Shown: positions 42,249 to 52,734 of the stretch, one piece after another
How the letters are laid out: each line of letters begins with the position of its first letter
Position numbering within the stretch: position 1 is the stretch's first letter
DNA from: Gonapodya prolifera JEL478
Lineage: Eukaryota; Monoblepharomycota; Monoblepharidomycetes; Monoblepharidales; Gonapodyaceae
Direction: 5' to 3'
Length of the DNA: 64,000 bases
Assembly: GCA_001574975.1 (NCBI GenBank)
Contig: KQ965779.1
Coordinates: forward strand, 62,001 to 126,000
Position numbers and translations under genes: made by a program
Notes under the pieces: generated by a model
Told to the model about the DNA's origin: nothing
What the model saw: the letters and a program-made list of their open reading frames with translations, nothing else
Database searches by the model: none

Positions 42249-43612
42249 GCTGCACCTGTGATGGTGCCCGATAAAGTCTGTTTCCAGAAGAAACTCACCA
42301 TTGTAATGTATTGTGGCCTTTCTGAAGGGGTAAACTTGGATTTTACAGTAGATTTTGGAACTACTTTGGCTTCAAAGACATTTGTGAGTCCCCTCCTGTT
42401 CCAGCATGAAGCAGCTCACAAACAAAGAACCCAAAGTTCACTGCAACATCCTTGGCCCACAGAACAAGATGCAACAGTGGACAGACTACAATCAGGAGAT
42501 TCTTTTTTCAGGAATTTTAAGTCAGTTTGGAAACCTGACAAGTCTCTCAGTTGGGGCTTATCTTCCAACACTTTGCAAATGGAAGTGCATTAGGCATCCA
42601 GCTCAATATCACATATTGAAACGTTTTTACATAAAATGGATTGGCAGAACTTGGAGTCTTTAACGCAGGAGGTGGATTATAGGGCAGAAACCATTGACCT
42701 TGCAAACAGACTTTTCCAATGTCAATGATTAAGTTCATTCAGCTTAAACACATTTGTGCACAATAACGCAGACAGTAGTTATGTCCCAGGACTGTCCCTT
42801 GTTCTGTAGTGGAACTAACCCCTTTAAGTGTTAGTTCCACTACATGTCACTCCTGGCTGGCCTGGAAGCCCTCGACCATCACCCCACTCAAACACCATGT
42901 CCACAAGAAACTAGAAGGGGTGAACGTCTGTATTCTGGCCAATCCTATCCTTACAGCAAGAGATAACCTATCCGTGCCTAACTCATTCTGCCATGTCAAA
43001 GATGGAGTTGTCACAGTCGGAATCAAGAACTGGTCAGACCATATGGTTGTCATCCCCAAGGGCACAAGAATTAATTCTGTTTTGATGGGGACACCTCTTT
43101 GCAGGAAGGGCGACCTCTCTCAGTCACTTTGCATTTTATTATTATGGTTCACCTTTACTCTTAGAGATTGGTGTCCCAAAAAGGATCTACTTGTGACAGG
43201 AGTTTTTACCTCAAGTGTTTCTCCTATGAGGGCTGTCAAACCATGCCTGCATGAGTTTGCGATCTGACCAACAATGCTTTTTTCCCACTGGGTTTTGCAT
43301 GTCGGGGTATACATGGTCTGAACATACTCCTGGTGCAGACACCAACCTTCCATAAGGAGGGGAGGTGTAGTGGAACTACACTCAAAGGGGTTAGTAGGAA
43401 CTACTAAAGCCTTGGGTAGGATGGGGCATAAAGGTAGCTTCAGGCACCACTATTTATATGTTCAGAAGCCTCATCTAGCTAGACCAATACACATCTATCT
43501 CACATACTACCATCTCTCTCTCTGTCTGATCCTCTCTAGTCCCGCACTGCTACTTACCCTTTGGATAACCCTAGGAGGCTGATCAAGTATCAGTTCTACC
43601 ACAGTTCCCTTG
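42249..43612 (+). mobile_element. LTR-retrotransposon remains (fossil)
   Basis: A 3' LTR of about 245 bases is proposed at 43366-43610, starting TGTAGTGGAAC and ending GTTCTACCACA, preceded by a purine-rich GGAGGGGAGG tract. Upstream, 42850-43270 encodes a stretch like the protease-to-RT linker of fungal Ty3-type elements (I-L-A-N-P-I-L, N-S-F-C-H-V, I-P-K-G-T-R-I). A short hairpin at 42806-42844 has TGTAGTGGAACTAAC as inverted arms, resembling the LTR's two ends with the middle gone. No reverse transcriptase is visible. It is broken, with most of the element missing. Confidence 0.55.
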
Positions 43613-44676
43613 CTGACAACACTTCCTCTGTTAAAAGAACTTTATCTTTGCCAATTGTGAGCACCCATAGGAAACCAGAGAGGGTATTCCCACAACAGCA
43701 GGACTCATTGTGTCAGATTTTCTTTCAACATTCTGGTCTAGAGGCTTTCTCCTTGGGGGAATGCTCCCTTTTTGATTCAATTTCACTCCATATCCTCACC
43801 TCAAGAGTCTGAGCCTTCATGGCCTTCATGGCGTTGATAGAATATCAACAATAGATCTCACTAATGCTGTTGGAAGACTCTTACACCTGGAGGATTTAAA
43901 TGTCGGGAACATCAATGGTTTGCAACATCATTCTATTGAAATGGCGCACGCCAAAGTTCTTGTGGAACATTCGAGACTGAAGACGTTTCAGTGCAGCGAG
44001 TATTATCTTGCCAGAGAAGATGTGCTCAGGATGCTCTTTCAATGGTTTGGTGCAACGTAATGTTGGTGGAATTCCTGTCTGGTGAATGATTGGTATAAAA
44101 AGAGGCAGGACATACTTGTGACTTCACGAAGTAGCTACTGAACTGAATTTTATGACAATGATTTGAGGTCTTCATGCTTATTTTGAATGTGCCACAGGGG
44201 AGGGGGACAACTTCTGTGGTTCGGCTGGCGTTACGCTTTAGAATTATATAACCGAATTTCATTTCATTTCATGCATTATTCACCTGTCGGAGTCGACGAT
44301 ATTTTGTAGCGCGTTACTTTTCGCTCGATGTGATCTTTTGGGTGAATATTTGTATTTCACCTGATCAGCCTCGTCGTTTGTAAGCGCGAGGAGACTGTTG
44401 TCTTCCTCTTTACGCTACCTGTGATATCGAATCAAAGTCTGTATTTTGACGTCCTGTGGAACATGATAGATTCAGCAAGTGTGTTGCCCCTTCACTTCCA
44501 ATACATTCACAACCAACCCATCGGAACACCTCGCCCTCCCGCGTCCGCTTCCACTTCACCGCATCTTCACTCTCTGTACCTCTCTCCAGCTTCTCCAACT
44601 AACCCGCCCTCCCCCTTCTCTTCCCCTTCCCCGCTCGCCTCACCTCAACGAACGGGTGTCTCTCCGCACTTCTTCG
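43613..44676. other. Spacer; right half echoes 39.24-39.51 kb
   Basis: 44265-44465 shares order and short words with 39255-39510 (GCATTATTC...CTGT-GGAGTCG, CTTCCTCT, TATCGAATC/TTCGAATC, TGTGGAAC), so the DNA on both sides of the hAT/LTR block may be an old duplication. 43613-44260 shows no gene. Confidence 0.3.
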
Positions 44677-45918
44677 ATGCCAGTTCTTCTCGACAAGTGG
44701 GCACCGGAGCATTCGCACACGCACGCTCTCCCGAACGACGCCTCCACCGCCTCCCCGCGCGCGCGGCTTCCTCCTGCCGGCGCACCCATCAAACCTCCCG
44801 CCAACACGAGCACCGAGGCCGTCCTCTCCACGCCTACGCCGCAGCCCCAGTACAGCGAGCTTACACAAAGCACGCTCGCCCTCGCCCGCGTGCAGCAGCG
44901 GCTGATGCAGGACCTGGAGTCGCTCAAGGGGATGCTAAACGGGTTCAAGACACCGGACGGGACGGATATCGGAAAGGCGTACGAGCAGCTTAGCGTGGCG
45001 TTGAAGAAGACGGCGTTTCCGCTGCAGTTGTTTGAACAGGCGGCTGCTGGCAACAATGTGGGCGCACCTGACCCTGCCCCTGTTCCTTCCACTCCCCCTC
45101 CCACCCTCCTCGGCAAACGCCCCGCAGACTCACCTTGGACCGTGGAGCCTTCTACTGTGTTCTCCCCTTCCCCGCCCCTCACACCCGGCGCCGCGTCCCC
45201 GCCCCTCCCACGCGGGTTCCGCTTCGTTCTGCCCTCGACCCCCTTCACGGCCCAAGTCGAGACCGCGAACACCGTGGTGGATTTCAGCATGCACCCTAGC
45301 GTGACGAATCGGTTCCAGAACCCGCATTTGGGCTCTGCGTCTTCCCCCTCTGCCGCCGCCAACGCTCAGGGGTATACCGGGAATGCAGGCGAGGACGGGT
45401 TCACGACGGAACCGCCATCCGCGAAACGAGCCGCTACGGGGCAGTACAAGAACCGCTCCACCAAACCCGCCTCCGCCGCGGACGACGGACGATGCTCGTG
45501 CCGGGGCGCCGTGTCGGGCGCCGGGTCACACACGCACGTTGACACGCTGGGCAGGATTCCCCTAGGCCCCCTTCCCGCGTCCACGTCACCGACTCGAAAA
45601 CCGGCAGGAGCCGGGAGCGGTTTATTCTCGAACATTACCACCCAGGCAGCGGCAGGTTCCGTTCCGATCAAGACCCTCGCCCAGACGCAGCAGCGCGTTC
45701 TGGATGTGTACCAATCTCTTTTAGAACAAGAGTTGCGGAACGCGCTCGTGGCGCAGAGTACGACTGGGGTGAAAACTGGGCAGCAAGGGGGAGGGGCGGA
45801 GACGGATGTGAAGGCACTGGCTAAGGCGACGGTGGAAGGGATTATGATGCCGTGTAGGGTGAGTTTCGAGGTGGAGCGGGAGCTGGATAGGGGGAAGTGG
45901 GAAGCGGGAAGGCGTTGA
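44677..45918 (+). CDS. Hypothetical protein, coiled-coil-like N-terminal part
   Basis: Single exon, 413 residues from the ATG at 44677 (M-P-V-L-L-D-K-W). Residues about 75-110 form a charged helix (R-V-Q-Q-R-L-M-Q-D-L-E-S-L-K-G-M-L), and a second helix lies near 330-370 (T-Q-Q-R-V-L-D-V-Y-Q-S-L-L-E-Q-E-L). The middle is Pro/Ser-rich and probably disordered. No family recognised. The uniform codon use and clean single frame argue that it is real. The convergent and overlapping ORFs in other frames are shadows. Confidence 0.5.
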   Translation: MPVLLDKWAPEHSHTHALPNDASTASPRARLPPAGAPIKPPANTSTEAVLSTPTPQPQYSELTQSTLALARVQQRLMQDLESLKGMLNGFKTPDGTDIGKAYEQLSVALKKTAFPLQLFEQAAAGNNVGAPDPAPVPSTPPPTLLGKRPADSPWTVEPSTVFSPSPPLTPGAASPPLPRGFRFVLPSTPFTAQVETANTVVDFSMHPSVTNRFQNPHLGSASSPSAAANAQGYTGNAGEDGFTTEPPSAKRAATGQYKNRSTKPASAADDGRCSCRGAVSGAGSHTHVDTLGRIPLGPLPASTSPTRKPAGAGSGLFSNITTQAAAGSVPIKTLAQTQQRVLDVYQSLLEQELRNALVAQSTTGVKTGQQGGGAETDVKALAKATVEGIMMPCRVSFEVERELDRGKWEAGRR

Positions 45919-46139
45919 ATGGGGTGGAGATATAATGACTACGACGAGGGTGATCGGGGCGGCGCGGGTGATGCTCGTGAGCGACGTAGCGGTTGATGTT
46001 CGCTGGGATATGAATCGTCGCGTCTGTGCTCTCGCCGAAACCGCTGATTGAGGGCGCACGAGAAAATCTGCCTCGTCTGTTTTCCTTTCTTACACCAACC
46101 ACACTCCCTCCCCGACAGCTCCTACATACCGCCAACACC

Positions 46140-47571
46140 ATGATCTCGCACCACGCTCACTCGCGGTACTCGCAGGAAGAAACCTTCACAGGCATGCGCA
46201 CGTCCTGGGCCGGGTTCCTCCCCGACAACCAGTGGGTCGAGGTCGAGCGCTTTGCCACGGGGCGCGATGGCGCAAAGGGGTTTGGCGTGAACAGAAGTCT
46301 CGGAAGTGGGGTTGTTTGGTGTGAGAGACGGATGGGAGGGGAAAGATGGCGCGTGGGAGGGTATTATGTGTTGGGAAATGGTGTTGTCGTGTTGGCTGGC
46401 GGGAGGGTCAAGAGGCGGAAGGTAGGTTTTTATTCAGGGGTGGAAGTTGGGGTTGTAGGGGGTTGTGGGGTTATTTCGACTCACTACTGCTCCATGACTC
46501 ACTCAAACCAACTCTTCTATTATTAGGGCACACTTGGCGTCTCCGTCCTCCTCGAAGGCTCTGTCTGCTGCGGCGTTCTTCCTGATACCTCACGTCCTGG
46601 CGACTTTCTCCCCGTCGTGGCGCTCGCCGCCGCAGCGTCCATTGGCTCTGACTCGTCGAACCCCCGCGTGGTCCCACTGCATTTTTACAAGAAAGGAACA
46701 AAAATTGGAATGCATTTGGTTCTGGATGAGGGAAGCTGGCTGGACTCGGAGGGAGTGATTCATGGACCGTTTGAGTGGGTTGCTTGTCTTGACCTTTTCG
46801 CAAGCGTTCCCTTCCAACGCCGGACTGCCTTCCTTTCCCGTCCCTTGTGTCACCGTCTCCCCTTCCCCCGTCCCTCCGAACATCCACCAGGTACAACACC
46901 CGTCGCTTTGATTCCACCCACGTAATCCACCCAGATGGATGCTTCGGCGCCGTCGTTGGCGGTGTGCGTCCGCACGATTACGACGATCTGCGCGCCATCG
47001 CTTCACGGCGGTACATCGAGGTGTGTCTTGAGACGAGCTTGCGGGATCCTGTCCCTGCTGCACCTAAATGGGGGAAGAACTGCACCCCCGCTGGGGCGGG
47101 CAAGAAAAAGCCCACGGAATTTGCCTATGGCCCCTACAACTGCTCTTGCTTCGGGTACCTCTCGACAATCCTCCCTTCCTACACATCGCGTGCTCTGCGC
47201 ATCCCGGCGAGGTTTTTGCACCCGCAAGCAGTCGCGGCGGATAAAGTCGACAGTATGGACGAGGAAAGGAGGTGCAGCTATTGCGGAGCAGTTTTTGGAA
47301 GGGATGATGCCAAGGTGTGCGGCAAGGTGGGTATAGTGTCACGCGCAACACATGTTATGTGGAGGGTGGTATTGATGTGTTGTTTGGTTGAAGTGCCGGA
47401 ACGCAAAGTACTGCAGTCGGGAATGTCAAGTTGAAGGTGAGTCTGCCCGCCACCCTCCCCATTGTCCACTCTCTCTGACTCCCAATTACGCACATCTCAC
47501 TAGGGTGGAAAGGGGAATGGGGCCACAAGAAGACGTGCAAGCCCGTCCCCAATCCAGTCGCACAGTCGTAA
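46140..47571 (+). CDS. MYND zinc-finger protein
   Basis: Five exons with matching phases: 46140-46421, 46527-46774, 46891-47326, 47394-47436, 47504-47571; 358 residues. The C-terminal MYND finger is complete and split by two introns: C-S-Y-C-G-A-V-F, V-C-G-K/C-R-N-A-K-Y-C-S-R-E-C-Q, then W-K-G-E-W-G-H-K-K-T-C. MYND domains bind Pro-x-Leu peptides in partner proteins. The N-terminal 290 residues (F-E-Y-N-T-R-R-F-D-S-T-H, Y-D-D-L-R-A-I-A-S-R-R-Y-I-E) form a globular region I do not recognise. The third junction was chosen because it makes F-E-Y-N-T-R-R continuous; a shorter 44-base intron is possible but less natural. Confidence 0.75.
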
Positions 47572-47846
47572 TCACCTTTATACCACCTTGTGATCTTCGT
47601 GATCCAGAGTTTCCCCAATGTTCCCCCGCTCTCTTCCACGCCCTCTCATAATATTTATATTGTAGTCATGTCCCCCAACCCCACCCCTATCCCACACCCT
47701 AGTACAGCCACCCCCACTACGCGGTAGAATTCAGCATGTATGAAAGCATTCGCATGGTACATTTGAGATTTGCCACGATAGACACCAAAATTTACCAACT
47801 AGAGGAAGAATTACTTCGCAAAATGGGATGGGCTTGGCTAAAAAAC

Positions 47847-49576
47847 CTATTGGTACTGCCCAGGCGGCGCGCCAGGCGGGGATCCAGGCATAAAAATCGG
47901 TCGCGGTTGTGGGTACATCCCTTGTTGTGGAGTCATGGGTGATCCCGGTTGTTGCTGCTGGTACGGGTATGGCATCTGCTGCTGTGAGTATTGCGGTGTC
48001 ATTGGAGGAACCCCTTGTAATGGCTGGTAAGGGTTTCCACCAAAGGGAGGCATCATAGCCGGAGAGTTGAGGGTCACTTGGATCTGGTTCACACGGGGCG
48101 AAGGAGGGGGTGATGTCAATTATAACGATGGATGCTTAGTCACACAGGCCAGGCGCCAAACCCGAGAGCACTCACGGAATCCAATGCGGGTGGGGCACCA
48201 CCAATGTACTGCATTGGTGGAGCTGGCATCGTTCTGGCCATGAGCCATCGAGCCGTTCGCTGTTGAGCTCGCATACGGAAGAACGTAGCAGTTGCGATGA
48301 AGACACAGAAAACTCCGATACCCGTCCCAACCATGCGAAAGATGAAGACATAATCAGTTACGTCCGTCGGAGTGGGGTCAGGAACTATTGGAGACGGTGA
48401 CGTGGTGGGTGACGAGCCAGGGCCAGGACTAGCGGTTGAGGTTCGACCGAGGGTGATGCCATTGTAGCAATAGGTGGTTCCGGAGATCCAAAAGTTCAGC
48501 TCGCCCGTGCTGTCATAGAAAAGTAGGCGGAGGTTTCCGTAGGAGTACTGGGTCGTGGAGCTTGAGGTACTGACCGACGTCGGATAGATGGTAGCACAGG
48601 AGCAGTAGGTACCGGTGTACTGGGGGAAAAATGCGGTATCGGACACGTAGTATCCGTTCTGTGCGCAGATTTGGCTGAAGAAACACGAGGTGAAATCCAA
48701 ACCATGAGTCAGCGGAAGTGGTAGTGGGGAGTCACGATACGTAAAGCCTCTTACTTGCAGCCACTATCTCCCGAAACAGTACATGTTCCATACGAGTAGC
48801 TCCAAACACCTTTGTACTTGGAGTTGATGTAAACGGAACGCTTGTTGAGATTGGAATGGGAGGATGACGATTCAAGTTCATTTTGTCGCTTTTGAATGCT
48901 TCCCCCTGAACTATTTCGGGGGACCCCAAAGGCACCAGCTGGAGCAGGTGCAGTAAGAGAAGCGTTTGTTGTTGGTCCAGATTGGATGCTTGCCACTGAG
49001 TGCCGCGTGATATGAGACATCAGGAAACACTTTTGCTTTGATGAGACTTACCTGCGGCGGATGAAACATTCAGAAAGTACACAATATCACACGTCTTGTT
49101 CGCAAAGCCAGTCTTGCATGTCACGTTGAGCGTACCCTGGTTTGCATAACTGAAAATCGATTCATTGGATTGTAGCATCTGGAATTGAGAGAGTCCCGCA
49201 TTGCAGAAGGGATACTCTGCGACACGAATTGCCCCCTTCAGACCATCACTCCCTGGTGGTGCTACTTGAAATGTATCGTTGCGTGGCGAATAAATTGTCC
49301 ATTCGAGCGTCGTCTGCGTGGTTGTGTTCATCCGCAAACCAGCTTGAACGTCAGCATTGATGGTTACACTGGCACCATCGCTTCGGCAAGTAGGGTATTT
49401 GAATGTAGCTTTGATTGGCACGTGTCTTCATCTCATCACACTCACGGGATCGTTATATTCCGAACTCCTGGCAATGACATCCAGGCATCCCCATCACAAC
49501 TCCCATGGACGATGCTCCCAACAAATAAAGGACTTATTGCGATTAGCCAGACGATCATGGAAGCTACATTGTCCAT
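47847..49576 (-). CDS. Secreted-face single-pass membrane protein, unknown family
   Basis: Exons on the minus strand: from the ATG at 49576, then 49052-49408, 48755-48995, 48176-48674 and 47847-48083. The later joins fit in phase. The exact end of exon 1 is unsure (a GTTGTG donor fits the phase). The sequence starts with a signal peptide (M-I-V-W-L-I-A-I-S-P-L-F-V-G). A Cys- and Asn-glycosylation-rich ectodomain follows (Y-P-T-C-R-S-D-G; C-D-I-V-Y-F-L-N-V-S; Y-C-S-C-A-T-I-Y-P), then a Pro/Ser stalk and a transmembrane helix (V-G-T-G-I-G-V-F-C-V-F-I-A-T-A). The cytoplasmic tail is Pro/Gln-rich (Q-Q-Q-M-P-Y-P-Y-Q-Q-Q-Q), suited to binding SH3 or WW domains. Possibly a wall- or environment-sensing protein; this is inferred. 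Confidence 0.6.
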
Positions 49577-49672
49577 CTGTCTTCCGGGAATCGCCTTCAT
49601 TCAATTCGTGAAGGATGGATTGAATAATTCTCCGAATCCACGTCTTCGCATGTCCCTCTGACACGATCGTCG

Positions 49673-50675
49673 ATGGAGTTGCCAATCGTTCTCCACTACA
49701 GGGATGAGTACATCGAAACGGTAAGCCTCCCTTGGCAGACGTTGGATGCGCGATGTCGAATCGCCAATTCCATGGAAATCCGACTGTTGCCATCGCCTCC
49801 TGCAGGACACGCGGAACAAAATCTCGCGGAAATCAATAATTAGTGGACCGGCAAATATCGTTCTCGGTGGAACGTGCGTTTATCGCCACGATATTGTACA
49901 GTGTTCGATGGACCACTTATTCCTTTCCACGCACACCACTATTCCACCTATGGCCTCCACTCGTCCTTCATACAATCGTACAATCGGATTGCTTCATCCG
50001 CGGGGACCTTCGGGGGACTGTTGGCGTACCAGGGCCTGCTGCTGGTGGTGGAAGTGTCGCTGTCGCCCTGGGTCGGTACTGCGTTTTGGAACGTGGATGT
50101 GTGATACGCCCACCTTTCAAGACGTACAAAGGGTGGGTCTAGTTTTCGGGAGGGATGTGCTTCACGATTGCTTGAGACTCCGAAAACCCGGACAACACCC
50201 GTAACCCCCGCAAAATGAAGAGTTTTCTCTTACTATTCAATTAAGATCGGAGACTTCGTCCACATAAGGTCACACTCGGTGGCTGAAGCAGCGAGCATCG
50301 GCAATGGAGTTCGAATCGGAAAGAACGTGGTTGTGGTGAGCGAAACACGGGGCAGCCACTGCAGAAAACATTAATGAAGTCCACTTGTTACCTGTAGGGC
50401 CGCTTTACTATCATCAAAGACTACGTTCGTCTTCTCGATGGGACCGTAATTCCGGCAAATACAGCGACACCCTCTCTTCTCGCTCTACGGAGGAAACCCT
50501 GGTGCGGAACTTAGTCCTATTCAATCATGCATCGAGTCCTTCGCGTCACTAATATCGCCCTGCTCTTCCTTTTGGATCCACAGGCACCTGCATAGAAGAG
50601 TTGCCTGAATCGGTATCGGAACTTTTTGAAGCAAGTTCCAAAGAATATTATGAGAAGGTTCTTCCAGCGAGCTAA
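49673..50675 (+). CDS. DCTN5: Dynactin subunit 5 (p25), with two irregularities
   Basis: Exons 49673-49720, 49806-49873, about 49974-50132, 50221-50335, 50398-50501 and 50584-50675. It reads M-E-L-P, Y-I-E-T, N-K-I-S-R-K-S-I, N-I-V-L-G-G, D-C-F-I-R-G-D-L-R, G-R-Y-C-V-L-E-R-G-C-V-I-R-P-P-F, I-G-K-N-V-V-V, I-I-K-D-Y-V-R-L-L-D-G-T-V-I-P and E-E-L-P-E-S: the left-handed beta-helix hexapeptides of p25. p25 caps the pointed end of dynactin and helps cargo (endosome) binding to dynein. Two oddities: where homology places the start of exon 3 (about 49974) the preceding bases are AC, not AG; and near 50470-50485 there is an excess base (or a four-base CTCT duplication) before L-Y-G-G-N-P-G. These may be assembly errors or early decay. 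Confidence 0.8.
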
Positions 50676-50824
50676 ATTCGCCTTCCAAGATTACGGAGAA
50701 TATTATCGGTTAATGATTACTACTCCGGGTGGTTACTCCCACATTTGTATGTGCACAATCACTTTTCCACACGTTCACATCTTCGCCTACGATGCTTTGG
50801 AAACCTCTCTGAACGATCACCTCA

Positions 50825-52289
50825 ATGCCAACTGCGGGACGAAAAATATTCTTTGGTCTCGTGTGTGCCGCTTTCTTGGTCCAAGTCGTTTGGATTCCCT
50901 TTGTTCATTACAACATGGGCCAAATGGTGATCGGCACTCTTCACGACGCCCAGTCGCGACTCACTCATGCTTACGATCAAGCACACTGCTGCGCCGGAAA
51001 AGAGAAAGTTGAAGCGACACAAAGGTGAGCTTCTGGAATGTGTCGTTGTGAGATGTGCACGTCATCTTTCATGATCAATGACAGCCCAGCCCAGTCTCTT
51101 TGTACTTTCAGCACTCAGGGGACTTACGCGACATATCGGAAGACGATAAACCTTTGATCCGAGAAGTCGTGAGACGCTACATACAAGATTATGGACGATT
51201 GCTTCCTCCGAGATTCGCGGAATGAATATATGCCCGGCAGAAAACATGCGAACTCTATGATTATTCAAATTGAAAGAGATCTGTAGCCTTTCCGTCGCTA
51301 CTACCATGGGCGACCTGACCTCGTTTGGGACGTTGTGCGAGTACAACTCAAGAGGATATCATTCGCGACTTTGAGCTTCTTCGACAAGGGGAGACACCAC
51401 ATAAGCGACATGTTGTCCTTTATGCAGAAAGTAGGTCCGCAATTGATTTGCTTTCAAGTCCGGCAGACTCTTTGATATAACGAAACGCAATCCACGTGCG
51501 ATTAGGTTTCTCCGTGAAGACGGCCGCTTGACTGTACGGGGAAGTCACTTCATTTGTTCATTACTCATCTCGCAGAGGCTTTCTTCCTATAACTTCCAAA
51601 CTTGGACGTCGTGGTAAACTGGTTTGACGAAGCTCGGGTTTGTACCGTTTCAGAGCTCAGTGGTCGAGGAATCTTTCGGTCGTGTGGAATTTCACACCTT
51701 CGATGGAACTGAAGCGGAAAATCTGGGAAGGAACATTCGCAATGTGACATCGTCATTTCACCATTACCCGCTGATCGGTTCACACCGGCAAGTGCTTTTT
51801 TGCAGCCTCGGTGCCCGGCCTGGTTTGCAAGACACGTTGAAGGGGTGAATCGTGAAAGTCCGGATTGGCCTGAGGGGTCGCATTGGAATCTTCAAGAGTT
51901 GCATGGAGCGTTGAACTGCTCCACGGGATTCAGTGCCACCACCTTCTGCCACTTTTCACGGCTTCAAAACCATCGCACTTTCCGCACCAAGCCATTCCAG
52001 ATGACCTGACAAGATCTCTTACTGGGAATACGACCGCAGTCTCCTCCAAGAGTGGGAAGGAGTGTTTTTCAATGAGTCGAAGAAAATTAATTTTCTTCTG
52101 GAGACGAAACAGGTGATAGAAAAGGTGCGTACTCATTTTAGAATACTTTGGGTTTTCATCATGGGTATATTGACGGCTCGCATGATTTGTGAAACATGTA
52201 GAAACGCGTCGATTCCCTAGTAGAAAGAGCACGCAATTTCAAAAAGACTGTGCAATGCTCTTCGGAACTTGAAGCCTTGAGCTTGTAAA
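50825..52289 (+). CDS. Multi-exon membrane-anchored protein, unknown
   Basis: The likely start is the ATG at 50825, giving an N-terminal membrane helix (F-F-G-L-V-C-A-A-F-L-V-Q-V-V-W-I-P-F-V). Coding-like pieces follow in order near 51115-51225 (P-L-I-R-E-V-V-R-R-Y-I-Q-D-Y), 51305-51430, 51640-51780 (F-G-R-V-E-F-H-T-F-D-G-T-E-A-E-N-L) and 52015-52125 (S-Y-W-E-Y-D-R-S-L-L-Q-E-W). The end is 52202-52289 (K-R-V-D-S-L-V-E-R-A-R-N-F), reached by a clean intron. Not all junctions fit in phase. I recognise no family. Confidence 0.4.
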
Positions 52290-52734
52290 TGGAGTCCGCG
52301 GTCCACACTATCGCTGCCGCCCAAATCTTCCCAAGCCCACTGCGTACCTCGGCGAAAAAGATGGGTGTGCTTGTAGCGTTTCCGTCGGGTACCGGATTCG
52401 GTGTTGAGAAAGGGTGGGTGGCGGAGAATTTCGAATACGAGAGAACATTTGTGTGATATCATTTGTAGATAAGACTTTACTAGTTTGCAATTACCACTTC
52501 AAGTGTAACCAGCACAAATTTCGAATAGTCCTGCGACGGAGCCTAAGGGATGCTGTAGAATGAACAGTTGAGTTGGATTTTCCGAAAACAACAGCTCGAC
52601 GGTCACGATTGACGAACGAAACTGGACGATTCGGTTGAATTCAATCCACGTCCTCACCATCGGATGTCACGACAGTTTTGTCATCGGGAACAATACGTCA
52701 AACATACGATTCTACTCACAATCAGCAACAGAAT

